Positions 1 through 7,561 of a stretch of 64,000 bases of DNA are shown here, in pieces. The notes beneath the pieces are model-generated. The model did not search any database, was not told the DNA's origin, and worked only from the letters and a program-made list of their open reading frames with translations. The stretch comes from DASSQJ01 sp963772645. Lineage in GTDB: Bacteria; Actinomycetota; Actinomycetes; Actinomycetales; Dermatophilaceae. The translations under genes were made by a program, and so were the position numbers. Positions within the stretch are counted from its first letter, which is position 1. Each line of letters begins with the position of its first letter. The stretch lies in the NCBI GenBank assembly GCA_963772645.1, contig CAVYYD010000006.1, forward strand, positions 248,001 to 312,000, given 5' to 3'.

Positions 1-199
1 TGCGTGTCTTGGCCATATTCGAGCGCATCAGCCCAGAAGGGACCGGACTCCTCGACGTCCTTGACGTTGATGACCACTGCTCCAATGCGCAACATGCGTT
101 CAGGTTGGCACGGCGGAAGTCCCTGGGGTCACGCCCGCGCCCTCCGGATCGTCCGGAAATGCCGCGGGGCGTGCGTTCCCATCCCCCGGTCTGCGCCGT

Positions 200-727
200 T
201 CAGTTGATTCTGCAAGCCAGCCTGTCGAATTCCTCGCGGCTGACGATGGTTGTTCGCCCACGACCGTCCGTGGACTCAATCAGCACGTCGCCCTCGGCGA
301 GCTTGGTGAGGTCGGTGACGGTGAAGTCGACAGGTACGGCGTTGGTCTCGTTGAGGCTCTTCCAAGCGATCAACGTGTAGTCGTGGCCAGGTAGGAGTTC
401 CCTCGGGCCTGGCTGCCAGGTCGTCCAGCCCTGAGGTGCAGGTGAAGTCTCCAGCGAGAACGAACCGTTGGGTGACGGCTTGGCTGCCACCCACTCGCCA
501 ATGCGTATCGAGTTGGACGTGTTGGAGTCCTGAATGAGAGTTGCCCCGACGGGTTCCCCCTCGCATCCGCGCCACAATCCAACCAAGCGGCCCTGATCAT
601 CGCGAGCGATGCCGGTCATGCCGTCGTAGACCGGCGAGCACCCGCTGAGAGCCAAGGCGGCCGCTGCCAGCGCAGGGACGATCAGTCGTCCACTCCTCAG
701 CGGAACGCGAAAGCCGGCCGTGATCAC
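200..727 (-). CDS. Putative lipoprotein of unknown function
   Basis: A 175-residue protein. Residues 14-30 are hydrophobic and end in a lipobox (ALSGC, Cys30), after a basic N-terminus, so it is probably a type II-processed lipoprotein on the outer face of the membrane. The mature part contains a DxxGRLVGLWRGCEGEPVGA stretch and no enzyme motif I can name. No partner gene lies in the first 200 bases, and the downstream neighbour is out of the window. The lipoprotein call is well supported; the function is unknown. Confidence 0.7.
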   Translation of the reverse strand: MITAGFRVPLRSGRLIVPALAAAALALSGCSPVYDGMTGIARDDQGRLVGLWRGCEGEPVGATLIQDSNTSNSIRIGEWVAAKPSPNGSFSLETSPAPQGWTTWQPGPRELLPGHDYTLIAWKSLNETNAVPVDFTVTDLTKLAEGDVLIESTDGRGRTTIVSREEFDRLACRIN

Positions 728-1177
728 GCCCCCAATGCTGACGGCAACACGGCGCCAAGGCGGTCCACCCGAAGCGGCCGTGACCGAACCGGTATCCCAT
801 CCTTCGTTGAACGATGGCGAACGCGGGCCGTCAGGGTGCGGAGCAGGCTCTCGGGCGAATGTCGTGCTCCTTCATCGCCAGCGATAGCACTCACAAACGC
901 ATGCTCATAGCCGCGGATCGCGCGGGTGTTCTCAGCGCTGATCTCCGCTCGCGCAGGGTTGACCCGGTGCTAGGCGGGAGTTGCCTTGGACGGCTGAACG
1001 TAGGTGCGCTTCGGCGTGCCGAACCTGAGGGGTGGCGGCCCGCGCGACTGCCGACCTCGGTCCTCGCCGGGGATGTTCGGCCTCGCGGGGTGCCGACCTG
1101 GACGGCGCGGCGGCCTCCATTCGCACCGTGCCGGAGTCCCCGACGTGGGAGGGTCTGCTCGTACCGAGGAGGAGCAG
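728..1177. other. Intergenic stretch without a convincing gene
   Basis: About 450 bases between the divergent lipoprotein and monooxygenase genes. Several GC-driven open frames cross it, but none has a recognisable protein or a credible ribosome binding site. It presumably holds both promoters; no clear -10/-35 pair was found. Confidence 0.4.
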
Positions 1178-1522
1178 ATGTCCCAGTTCGGCTTGGTGGT
1201 CCGGTTCGCGCTCAGGCCCGGGCGAGCCGAGGCGTTCGACGCGTTGATGCGCGACACGGTGGCGGGAATCGCCGCCCACGAGCCCCGCACGTTGGCCTAC
1301 GCAGTGCACGCGCCCGCTGGTGAGCCCGACGTCCGCATCTTCTACGAGCTCTACACGAGCGAAGATGCCCTGGCCGAGCACGAGTCGCAGACCACGACCC
1401 GGTACTTCCTCGACCGCGTTGAGGACTACGTCGCGAGCGTCGACGTCCAGCGACTGCGCCTGGTGACCGCAACCGGCATCGCGGACCTCCCGGCCGACGC
1501 CGAGCGCCCGGCGCCCAGCTGA
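1178..1522 (+). CDS. Putative quinol monooxygenase, ABM-domain family
   Basis: A 114-residue protein starting at an ATG preceded by a strong GAGGAGGAG ribosome binding site (1166-1174). The sequence follows the antibiotic-biosynthesis-monooxygenase (ABM, dimeric alpha/beta-barrel) pattern: an opening beta strand (FGLVVRFALRPG), a helix (AEAFDALMRDTVAGIAAHEP), then a strand with FYELYTSEDALAEH, the usual region around the conserved acidic and aromatic residues. The family is cofactor-free and includes YgiN-like quinol monooxygenases; the substrate cannot be told. The frame is open further upstream, but the SD supports this start. It stands alone, not in an operon. Confidence 0.7.
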   Translation: MSQFGLVVRFALRPGRAEAFDALMRDTVAGIAAHEPRTLAYAVHAPAGEPDVRIFYELYTSEDALAEHESQTTTRYFLDRVEDYVASVDVQRLRLVTATGIADLPADAERPAPS

Positions 1523-1587
1523 GCGCGACCGCATCCGATCTTCCACCCGACCGCAGCGACGAGGACGTCTTCCTATGCCGCGGAGGG

Positions 1588-1830
1588 TTAGGTGCCGAAC
1601 CGCTGCTGCGCCGCCTGCCGGGTGGTGTCGAGAGCGGCGCCGATGACGGTCCAGGAGTCGCCCGCCTCCCGCGCCGCTTCCACGGCGGCGTGCAGTTCCT
1701 GCTCGGCGGCGGCCAGGTTCTGCCGGGCAGCGATGATGCGCCGGAAGTTCGCCGCGTCACGGGCCGGGTGCGTGGCCGGGTCGAGCTGGTCCAGCCCGGT
1801 GCGGTCGTGGTCTGCCTTGAGCTTCGTCAT
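1588..1830 (-). CDS. Small HTH-like protein, putative antitoxin partner
   Basis: An 80-residue protein, helical and charged, whose C-terminal third (GDSWTVIGAALDTTRQAAQQ) reads like a helix-turn-helix of the type 'W..IG..L..TRQAA..RF' found in many small actinobacterial proteins. It lies immediately downstream of the 78-residue gene at 1841-2077; the upstream stop ends at 1841 and three in-frame starts (GTG 1839, ATG 1836, ATG 1830) follow. ATG 1830 is chosen because TGAGGTGA sits at SD distance. The tight pairing of a small DNA-binding-like protein with a small basic/acidic partner suggests a toxin-antitoxin-like unit; that role is inferred. Confidence 0.6.
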   Translation of the reverse strand: MTKLKADHDRTGLDQLDPATHPARDAANFRRIIAARQNLAAAEQELHAAVEAAREAGDSWTVIGAALDTTRQAAQQRFGT

Positions 1831-1840
1831 GGTCATCACC

Positions 1841-2077
1841 TCATCTCAGGTAGTCGTAGAACACCGGACGGAGCCGGTCCGCGTGGATGATCCGGGTCGG
1901 CTCAGCGGCTGGCACGGCCACTAGCTCGAGCATCCGGCCATGCCGGTCAGGCCCGATTGCCAGCAGCCGGTCCTCGCCCTCGTAGTCGTACTCAACGAGG
2001 CGAATCGCGTTGGCCCAAGCGTGCTCGATGTCGGCGTCATCGATGCCGTGTTTGCGTGCCGAGGCCCGAACCTCCAC
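1841..2077 (-). CDS. Small BrnT/DUF4258-like protein, putative toxin
   Basis: A 78-residue protein starting MEVRASARKHGIDDADIEHA. It has an N-terminal helix region followed by beta strands: RLLAIGPDRHGRMLELVAV, then IIHADRLRP near the C-terminus. This order (KHG at the start, a 'GPD..GRMLEL' strand pair, a final 'IHA..LRP') matches a widespread small actinobacterial family that resembles the BrnT/RelE-like fold. It is first in a two-gene unit with the HTH-like protein at 1588-1830 (one base between them). Toxin activity is not shown by the sequence and is an inference from fold resemblance and arrangement. Confidence 0.55.
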   Translation of the reverse strand: MEVRASARKHGIDDADIEHAWANAIRLVEYDYEGEDRLLAIGPDRHGRMLELVAVPAAEPTRIIHADRLRPVFYDYLR

Positions 2078-2180
2078 ACGTCAAGCATGTCTTGGCACCA
2101 CATGAATGTCAAGGCAATGTTGACGCTCGCTATGCCGCGGACCGGGCGATGTTCCCGGCTGGGTCAGGCGTTTGCCGCGC

Positions 2181-3443
2181 CTATTTCGAAGCGCGCGCGG
2201 AGTGTGCGTCGAACGCCCACGACATGGCGGTGATCTCCTGTGAGGACAAGCCGTACTGTCGGGCGACCGGCGCCCAGTGTGAGACGGCCGTCTGAACCTG
2301 CGCGATGACCTCGTTGGCCTCCTCGGCGCTGAGGCGGAAATAGTCCGCGACCGAGAGCGCGAGCGCGACGCTTGCCGTGTCATCAGCGAGGTCGATGGCC
2401 GTGCTCAGGTGCTTGGGACCTGGTTCGGGGTTCGGGTTGATGTCGAACGCCGGAGACAGCCGCCAGGTGTCTCCGTCCTCGTGGAGGAATCCGTGGTTGC
2501 GCAGGTGGTCGTCGGTGTTGGAGATGAGAATGGCGAAGACGATCCGGCGCCAGAGCTGGTGCAGGTCCGCAGTTGCGCGGGACGAGCGCGTTTCGATGGC
2601 CTCCGCTATCTCCAGGTAGCTGCCCTGTTCGCCGTCGGTGGACTGGAGCATCGTCATCGCGCTGACGTAGCCGACCCGGCCAGCGGGTCCACCGTCGGCG
2701 TCTTGGGTCCGGTCGAACCGGTCCACGACTAGGACGCTGCGGTCGGCGAGGTTCAGCAGGGTGCTATCTGGAACGGTGATCCCGGCCCGGGCGGCGAGTT
2801 CGAGTGCGACCTTCTCCCACGCCATAACGTTCCACGTGTCATGTGCGGCACTGGGGAACTTGGCAATCGCGAGGTTGCCGTCGGCGTCGCGAACGTGCGC
2901 TTTGGGCCGCGCCCCACCGAGGGAGCTGCCGACGCGGATGAGGCGCTGAAGGTCCGGCAGGTCGGCTGAGTCCGCCTCGGCTCGCGCAGCGAGAGTCAGC
3001 AGTTCGGGCAGGTCAGTCAGGGCAGGGACGCCGCGGTCCTCCACTGCCTCGAAGGGGCCGTCGCCGTGGCGAAAACGCAGCGCGCCCTGTCGCAGGTCGT
3101 CGCGAACCCCCAAGAGGTAGTCGACCTCGCCGAGGCTGCGCGGTTCGCGGCCTTCGGCACGGGCCTGGGCGGCCTCGCGCCGCTTAACCAGAGTCCGGCC
3201 CCATCGGTCCGGGGCGCAGTCACCGAACGCGCCGAACATCGAATGCCCAATGGTGCTCTGGTGAGCGCCGGCCTCGAGGGGGAGCCCCGGCTCCAGTGAG
3301 TAGGCGTGCGGGTTCGCGATGTACTCGTCCAAGTAGGTGAAGCTGGCGCTCTCGGCGCTCCCACCGCGGCGGCGGTGCGGGTACAGGGTCCCGGCACGCA
3401 CGTCGACGCCCCCGATAGATACCCAGACCTCGACGGCGTTCAC
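2181..3443 (-). CDS. hipA: HipA-family serine/threonine kinase toxin
   Basis: A 420-residue protein of usual HipA length. Known HipA phosphorylates glutamyl-tRNA synthetase or other targets, causing growth arrest and persistence; it is cytoplasmic. The N-terminal subdomain (about 1-110) precedes the kinase core. The Gly/Ser-rich P-loop (GSSLGGARPK) is at 172-181, the nucleotide-binding lysine in AIAKF at 195, the catalytic segment (SNTDDHLRNHGF) has Asp311 and Asn316, and SPAFDINP supplies the metal-binding Asp334. All catalytic residues look intact. Its GTG start overlaps the hipB stop by four bases, so it is translationally coupled to the antitoxin and probably repressed by the HipAB complex at the upstream repeats. 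Confidence 0.93.
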   Translation of the reverse strand: MNAVEVWVSIGGVDVRAGTLYPHRRRGGSAESASFTYLDEYIANPHAYSLEPGLPLEAGAHQSTIGHSMFGAFGDCAPDRWGRTLVKRREAAQARAEGREPRSLGEVDYLLGVRDDLRQGALRFRHGDGPFEAVEDRGVPALTDLPELLTLAARAEADSADLPDLQRLIRVGSSLGGARPKAHVRDADGNLAIAKFPSAAHDTWNVMAWEKVALELAARAGITVPDSTLLNLADRSVLVVDRFDRTQDADGGPAGRVGYVSAMTMLQSTDGEQGSYLEIAEAIETRSSRATADLHQLWRRIVFAILISNTDDHLRNHGFLHEDGDTWRLSPAFDINPNPEPGPKHLSTAIDLADDTASVALALSVADYFRLSAEEANEVIAQVQTAVSHWAPVARQYGLSSQEITAMSWAFDAHSARASK

Positions 3444-3763
3444 CCGTCGGCTCCACGTGCGCGCACCCTGGTCGGCAGTTCCTCGTCGGCGCGGAGGCGA
3501 CCCACGTCGGTCGCGTACGGGTCGAGCGCCTTGGTTAGCAGGTCCAGCACACCCAGCGCCCGAGCGACCCGCAGCAGGTTTTCCAAGGAAGCTCCCTGCC
3601 CGGCTTCAAGTCGCAGGACGGTGCTGCGGCTAAGGCCGGCACGGTCGGCGACCTGCTCGACCGTCAGGTGACGTAGTTTGCGCCATGTGGTCACGTCTCT
3701 GCCCAGTCCGTCGAGAGCGCGCGCTACCGCGACCGGGGTTCGCCCACTGATCGTGCCAGCCAT
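3440..3763 (-). CDS. hipB: HipB-like XRE-family antitoxin/repressor
   Basis: A 107-residue XRE helix-turn-helix protein (LTVEQVADRAGLSRSTVLRLEAG, residues about 35-57). It is the DNA-binding antitoxin of the HipA kinase encoded just downstream with a 4-base overlap. The start at ATG 3763 has CAGGAG six bases upstream; an ATG at 3766 and a TTG at 3784 are also in frame. The C-terminal tail (DEELPTRVRARGADG) is flexible and charged. It is likely autoregulatory, since two similar direct repeats lie immediately upstream of the start. Confidence 0.88.
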   Translation of the reverse strand: MAGTISGRTPVAVARALDGLGRDVTTWRKLRHLTVEQVADRAGLSRSTVLRLEAGQGASLENLLRVARALGVLDLLTKALDPYATDVGRLRADEELPTRVRARGADG

Positions 3764-3777
3764 CATGTGCTCCTGAA

Positions 3778-3832
3778 GTACCAAACCTGACGCTTTAACG
3801 TGCTTATGGTATCAAATCTGAAACCTTACGTG
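3778..3832. promoter_or_regulatory. Candidate HipB operator: two direct repeats
   Basis: Two copies of a roughly 25-base sequence of the form GTAYCAAAYCTGA...TTWACGTG occur at 3778-3802 and 3809-3832, start to start 31 bases (about three helical turns), directly before hipB. The AT-rich, repeated arrangement at the start of an autoregulated TA operon is what an operator looks like; binding by HipB is inferred. Confidence 0.55.
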
Positions 3833-3888
3833 TCACCGGGAGATCATCGGAGAACGGCGCTCGAAGCCCGCGCCAGAGGGCTGACCGC

Positions 3889-4030
3889 GTCCCCGCCTCT
3901 CTCAGCACGCGCCTCCCCGTCCTCGTCCTCGTCCTCGTCCCCGCCTCTCTCAGCACGCGCCTGCCCGTCCCCGTCCCCGTCCTCGTCCTCGTCTTGGTCT
4001 TCGTCCTCGTCTTCCTCCTGGTCTTTGTGC
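3889..4030. repeat. Simple (CTCGTC)n tract with a 26-base direct repeat
   Basis: A perfect 26-base direct repeat (3889-3914 and 3937-3962, beginning GTCCCCGCCTCTCTCAGCAC) is followed each time by runs of CCTCGTC/CCCCGTC. On the minus strand this reads as an acidic Asp/Glu-rich frame (3844-4080) with two ARAERGGDEDED-like units. That frame has no convincing start and looks like a by-product of the repeat. The rest of the 3.8-4.13 kb gap shows nothing else. Confidence 0.7.
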
Positions 4031-4134
4031 ACTGCCCTATATCCGCCGGCCGCGACAGCTGGTCGCCGCTGCGGCATCAACCGTCCGGAACTGCCGCGGA
4101 TAGTGCACTTGGCTTGTTGCGCCGCCGGGCGGCT

Positions 4135-4392
4135 CTAGCCGTAGTGGTATCGGCAGGCGGCGATCCGGATCTCTTGGTCGGCCACCTTGTATACGAGGCG
4201 GTGCTCATCAGTGATGCGCCGGGACCAGTAGCCGGCGAAGTCGTGCTTGAGTGCCTCCGGTTTGCCGATGCCCTCGTTGCCGTCGCGCTGGATGTCGGTC
4301 AGCAGCAGGTTGATCCGCTTGAGGACTCGGCGGTCCTGGGCCTGCCACCAGAGGTAGTCCTGCCAGGCGTTCTCGTCCCAGACGAGGAGCAC
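4135..4392 (-). CDS. yoeB: YoeB (Txe) family endoribonuclease toxin
   Basis: An 85-residue RelE-superfamily toxin that cleaves mRNA in the ribosomal A site. It aligns to E. coli YoeB almost residue for residue: Glu46 (KPEALKH), Arg65 (DEHRLVYKV) and the terminal His83-Tyr84 catalytic residues (RYHYG) are at the E. coli positions, and WSRRI..EHRLVY is the family core. The GTG start follows the yefM stop by one base, so the two are coupled. Intact and probably active if unopposed. Confidence 0.95.
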   Translation of the reverse strand: MLLVWDENAWQDYLWWQAQDRRVLKRINLLLTDIQRDGNEGIGKPEALKHDFAGYWSRRITDEHRLVYKVADQEIRIAACRYHYG

Positions 4393-4393
4393 G

Positions 4394-4651
4394 TCAGTCG
4401 GCGTCGATCATGTCGTGGGGCTCGCCGTGGCCGGCCTCGAGGCGCTCCATGGCGTCCAGCAGGCGACGCGCGTTGGCCGGCGAGCGCATGAGGTACGCCG
4501 TCTCGCGCAGTGACTCGTAGTCCTCGAGGGAGACGATGACCACCGGGTCGTGCCCGGCGCGGGTGATGATGACTTCTTCGCGGTCGTTGGCGACGCTGTC
4601 GAGCACTTCGGCGTAGCGGGCGCGGGACTCGGTGTAGCTCATCGTCTTCAT
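4394..4651 (-). CDS. yefM: YefM (Phd/YefM family) antitoxin
   Basis: An 85-residue antitoxin. The N-terminal DNA-binding and dimerisation domain runs SYTESRARYAEVLDSV...VIITRAGHDPVVIVSLEDYE (about 5-45), followed by an acidic C-terminal toxin-binding tail (LEAGHGEPHDMIDAD). It neutralises YoeB and, with it, represses this operon in known systems. The start follows an AGGAGGTCACC ribosome binding site that overlaps the TGTAC operator boxes. Confidence 0.95.
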   Translation of the reverse strand: MKTMSYTESRARYAEVLDSVANDREEVIITRAGHDPVVIVSLEDYESLRETAYLMRSPANARRLLDAMERLEAGHGEPHDMIDAD

Positions 4652-4660
4652 GGTGACCTC

Positions 4661-4679
4661 CTGTACGGAAAACTGTACG
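4661..4679. promoter_or_regulatory. Candidate YefM-YoeB operator (paired TGTAC boxes)
   Basis: Two TGTAC boxes (4662-4666 and 4674-4678), 12 bases apart and separated by an A-rich spacer, lie immediately upstream of yefM. YefM family operators carry short palindromes with a TGTACA core, so this is a good candidate autoregulatory site. Confidence 0.6.
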
Positions 4680-4752
4680 TCAGGTGTCGATCGGACGCAA
4701 TGCTCGGGCTATTGGCGAGAGGGCGCCCCCCACCCGCGCCGGGTACTTTCGG

Positions 4753-5037
4753 ATGGTGTCCAGCAAGTCAGAGCGACAGGCCGCCCGCGCCCGGGTCGCC
4801 GCGTGCCACGAGGCTCAGCAGGCCGAGCTCGTGGCTCGCGTCGGTGAGGCCATCGACCGGTACCGGGCCGGCGAGCTGAACGCGTTCGACGTCGACCAGG
4901 TCTTGTTCCAGTACTCGCGGGCGGCCAAGGAACTGTGGAAGTTCTGCAACCTGGCGTCGGTAGAGCTCGCGGCGGCGATGATCCACGATGACCCGCCCAT
5001 CAACTGGTGGGAGGTCGGCGCACCGAGGAGGCGATGA
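4753..5037 (+). CDS. Conserved actinobacterial protein of unknown function
   Basis: A 94-residue helical protein starting MVSSKSERQAARARVAACHE and containing 'AIDRYRAGELNAFDVDQVL', 'YSRAAKELWKFC' and a C-terminal INWWEVG. The 'AIDRYRAGE..AF.VD' and 'AA.ELWKFC' patterns belong to a small family of uncharacterised actinobacterial proteins often found near TA genes. The longer frame begins at 4684, but ATG 4753 gives the start typical of the family. It lies between two TA pairs; no function is assigned. Confidence 0.6.
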   Translation: MVSSKSERQAARARVAACHEAQQAELVARVGEAIDRYRAGELNAFDVDQVLFQYSRAAKELWKFCNLASVELAAAMIHDDPPINWWEVGAPRRR

Positions 5038-5114
5038 CCTCGGTCCGGGCGAAGCGGTCGCGTGCCAGAACTCTCCGAGGCGTCGTCTGCTTGCACACTG
5101 CTAGCATGATTCCC

Positions 5115-5342
5115 ATGGCGACGATGTACATCCGGGACGTTCCCGACGAGGTCGCCGCCACGCTCAAGGAGCGCGCCGCGGCGGAGGGCAAGTCGCTGTC
5201 GGCGTACGTCGCGGCGGAGCTGGCCAGGATCGCGGCCCGACCGACCAACGCGCAGATCGTCGACCAGCTCAGGGCGCGTGATCGGAGCACCGGGCCGTCG
5301 TCGGCTGACATCGTTGCGGCGGTCCAGGCCGGTCGCCGGTGA
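5115..5342 (+). CDS. FitA/VapB-like ribbon-helix-helix antitoxin
   Basis: A 75-residue antitoxin. MATMYIRDVPDEVAATLKER is the ribbon-helix-helix DNA-binding opening, followed by AAAEGKSLSAYVAAEL; the C-terminal 25 residues are the toxin-binding part. It partners the PIN toxin downstream, whose GTG start overlaps its stop by four bases. Alternative in-frame ATGs lie at 5106 and 5124; the 5115 start gives the classical 'MATxYIRDVP' beginning. Confidence 0.85.
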   Translation: MATMYIRDVPDEVAATLKERAAAEGKSLSAYVAAELARIAARPTNAQIVDQLRARDRSTGPSSADIVAAVQAGRR

Positions 5343-5731
5343 TCGTGGTCGACGCCTCGGCGATGGTCGAGGCTCTGGTCGGGCGCGACGCCGATCCCGA
5401 CCTTCTCGACGCCCTGGCCGGCGATGTGGACGCCCCACACCTCCTCGACGTCGAGGTGTTCTCGGTGCTGCGTGGTCTCGCCCTGGGCGGCAAGCTCGAC
5501 CCGGCGGTCGCCGAGGAAGCCCGACGCGACCACCTGGCCCTGACCATCACCCGCCACGGGCTGGCGCCCTTTGCGGACCGTGTCTGGGCGCTGCGCCACC
5601 AGTTCACCAGCTACGACGCCTGCTACCTGGCACTGGCCGAAGCTCTCGAGGCGCCTCTGTACACCTGCGACGCCAAGCTCGCCGGCCATGGGCACGGCGC
5701 CGAGGTTCGGGTCCTTCCGCTGAGCCACTGA
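5339..5731 (+). CDS. vapC: VapC/FitB-like PIN-domain ribonuclease toxin
   Basis: A 130-residue PIN-domain nuclease. The acidic metal-binding residues are visible: Asp5 (VVDASAMVEAL), Glu39 (LDVEVFSVLRG), Asp93 (TSYDACYLALAE) and Asp111 (LYTCDAKLA). VapC toxins cleave tRNA or rRNA and inhibit translation. It is translationally coupled to its antitoxin (GTGA overlap). It looks complete and is the fourth toxin-type gene in under 4 kb. Confidence 0.92.
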   Translation: MIVVDASAMVEALVGRDADPDLLDALAGDVDAPHLLDVEVFSVLRGLALGGKLDPAVAEEARRDHLALTITRHGLAPFADRVWALRHQFTSYDACYLALAEALEAPLYTCDAKLAGHGHGAEVRVLPLSH

Positions 5732-5768
5732 CCCGGCCAGCCCGCCTGAAGCCACCACCGCGGTCGAG

Positions 5769-5993
5769 GTGGTCGACCGTCCGGTCGAGGTCGTGCGCAC
5801 CGTCACCAAGGTCAAGCGAGTCCTCGTGGAGGCTCCGCGGCCGACGGCAGCTGGGACGAACCGCGACTGGGCCCAGCAGCTCGCGAACCTCGCCCACGAC
5901 CTCGACCGGGGCCGCATCTACGACCGTGAGGTCGAGGCGATGATGCCGGCGATGACGGCCCTGGTCGCCGCATTCAACCGCCGGTACCGCTGA
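5769..5993 (+). pseudogene. Orphan C-terminal fragment, probable gene remnant
   Basis: A 74-codon GTG-initiated frame whose open reading continues upstream to 5724 without a good start or SD. The product (VVRTVTKVKRVLVEAPRP...LANLAHDLDRGRIYDREVEA) has a charged linker followed by a short helical domain. It abuts the vapC stop and lies just before the integrase 3' end. It reads like the tail of a longer protein cut by recombination; identity unknown. Confidence 0.35.
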
Positions 5994-6077
5994 CCACTCC
6001 TGTGCCCCAGTGGAAACGTCCCCGGTTTCGTCCCTCCCCCACTGACCACGCCCGGAAGACCTCGCCAGACACCTCGA

Positions 6078-7352
6078 TCAGGTCCGGCGCTGAGCCCCGG
6101 GGAGAGTGCCGGGCGACTCACCCCAGAGTGTGGTGCCCATCCGCCGCGCTGCCTCGTGGCGCCGCTCGTCGACGGCGTGGACGTAGCGCTGGGCGGTGGC
6201 CAGCTCGGTCCAGCCCATGATCGCCATGACGGTGCGGATGTCGACACCTTGCAGCAGCAGGAGGGTGGCCGCGGTGTGCCGGGCATCGTGCAGGCGCACC
6301 TCGCGCACACCGGCGTCGCGCAGGATCTGCTTCCAGTCGCGGTAGTCGGCGTGCGGGTCGATGAGCGCACCCCAGTCGGTGCAGAAGACGAGGTCGTGGG
6401 TGTGGTCCCAGACGTTGACCCGCTCCAGCTTCAGCCGCAGCTGAGCGGCCCGGTGGGCGCGCAGCTCGGCGACCAGCGGCGGCGGCAGCGCCACCGAGCG
6501 CCGCGACGATCGCGTCTTGGGCTCAACCAGCACCAGCCCGCCGTCGCGGCGTTGCGGGCACTCCGCCCCGCGCAGCCGCCCGCACGCGGCTTCCTTGCGA
6601 CGCCGCGGGCTGCAGCCGTGCGCCCAGGTCCGGCGCTGCACAGCCCGCCGCACCCGCAGCACCCCGGCGTCGAGGTCGACGTCGTCCCACATCAGCCCGA
6701 GCGCCTCGCCCTGGCGCAACCCCAGCGCCAGCGCGACCGACCACCGGGCAGCGTTCAGCCGCCCGCGTGACGCCGCCAGGACCGCCCGGCACTCGTCGGC
6801 GGTGAGCGGCTCAATCTCGCTGCGCTCCACCCGCGGCGGCCGGGCCAGGGCGGCCGGGTTGGTCAGCAGCCGTTGACGCCGCACGGCCTCGTTGAGGCTG
6901 GAGCGCAGCACGCGGTGCACCCCGTGGACCACGTGCGTGAAGCGGCCGTCCTCGATCAGCTGCCGGTAGAGCCGCTCGAGGGTCTCGGGCCGCAGCCCGC
7001 TCAGCCGCGCGGCACCGATGGTCGGGATGACGTGCACGCGCAGGTGGCTGGCGTACCCGGAGCGGGTCTTCCAGCGCACCGACAGCGGCAGGATCTCCTC
7101 GAGCCAGTGCTCGAGCCACTCCTCGACGGTGACGTTGTCGAGCAGCCAGGGCTGCTGACCGCTGTCGCGCGCGTTCTCCAGGTCGCGCACGGCGGCGTCG
7201 AGCTCGCGCTTGGTGGCCCGGGTGAGGTGCCGGCGGTCGCGCTCCCCGTCCAGCCGCCGCCCGACGGTGACCCGGGCGTGCCAGCGCCCGTCGGCGCCGC
7301 GGTACCTGGTCGTGGCGCTGTCGGCGGCGGCAGCCCGTGGCCTACCGCGCAT
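6078..7352 (-). CDS. Tyrosine-recombinase integrase
   Basis: A 424-residue phage/ICE-type integrase catalysing site-specific integration and excision. Residues 15-65 form an arm-binding AP2-like region, about 70-175 the SAM-like core-binding domain (VEEWLEHWLEE), and 180-400 the catalytic domain with Arg213 (LALGLRQGEALGL), Lys279, His355-x-x-Arg358 (LHDARHTAATLLL), Trp381 and the nucleophile Tyr390 (TAQRYVHA). All catalytic residues are present. Residues 245-270 carry an unusual Cys/Arg-rich insert. The ATG at 7352 follows the excisionase-like gene by five bases. It lies 0.4 kb from the tRNA-Arg 3' end, the usual layout for an element integrated there. Confidence 0.92.
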   Translation of the reverse strand: MRGRPRAAAADSATTRYRGADGRWHARVTVGRRLDGERDRRHLTRATKRELDAAVRDLENARDSGQQPWLLDNVTVEEWLEHWLEEILPLSVRWKTRSGYASHLRVHVIPTIGAARLSGLRPETLERLYRQLIEDGRFTHVVHGVHRVLRSSLNEAVRRQRLLTNPAALARPPRVERSEIEPLTADECRAVLAASRGRLNAARWSVALALGLRQGEALGLMWDDVDLDAGVLRVRRAVQRRTWAHGCSPRRRKEAACGRLRGAECPQRRDGGLVLVEPKTRSSRRSVALPPPLVAELRAHRAAQLRLKLERVNVWDHTHDLVFCTDWGALIDPHADYRDWKQILRDAGVREVRLHDARHTAATLLLLQGVDIRTVMAIMGWTELATAQRYVHAVDERRHEAARRMGTTLWGESPGTLPGAQRRT

Positions 7353-7357
7353 CTTCG

Positions 7358-7561
7358 CTATCCGGCATCGGGGTCCCGCCGGGCCGCGACGAACCGGTCG
7401 AGCTCGGTGCGCTCGACCCGCACGGAGCGGCCCAGGTGCACGGTGCGCAGCCGGCGCTCGGCGATCTGCCGCTCGACGCTGCGCCGGGTCCAGCGCAGCT
7501 GGGCGGCGACCTCGTTCAGGTTGAGCAGGAGGGTGGGCTGGGGGCTGGGTGTGGTGTTCAT
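7358..7561 (-). CDS. Excisionase-like MerR/HTH DNA-binding protein
   Basis: A 67-residue protein with a winged HTH of the excisionase/AlpA type: LLLNLNEVAAQLRWTRRSVE, then IAERRLRTVHLGRSVRVERT and FVAARR. Such proteins bend attachment-site DNA and direct the integrase toward excision. It is immediately upstream of, and co-directional with, the integrase, which supports the role. Confidence 0.82.
   Translation of the reverse strand: MNTTPSPQPTLLLNLNEVAAQLRWTRRSVERQIAERRLRTVHLGRSVRVERTELDRFVAARRDPDAG

Noticed and set aside
3844..4080. An acidic Asp/Glu-repeat protein on the minus strand
   Set aside because: It follows directly from the simple repeat, has no credible ribosome binding site and no conserved region.
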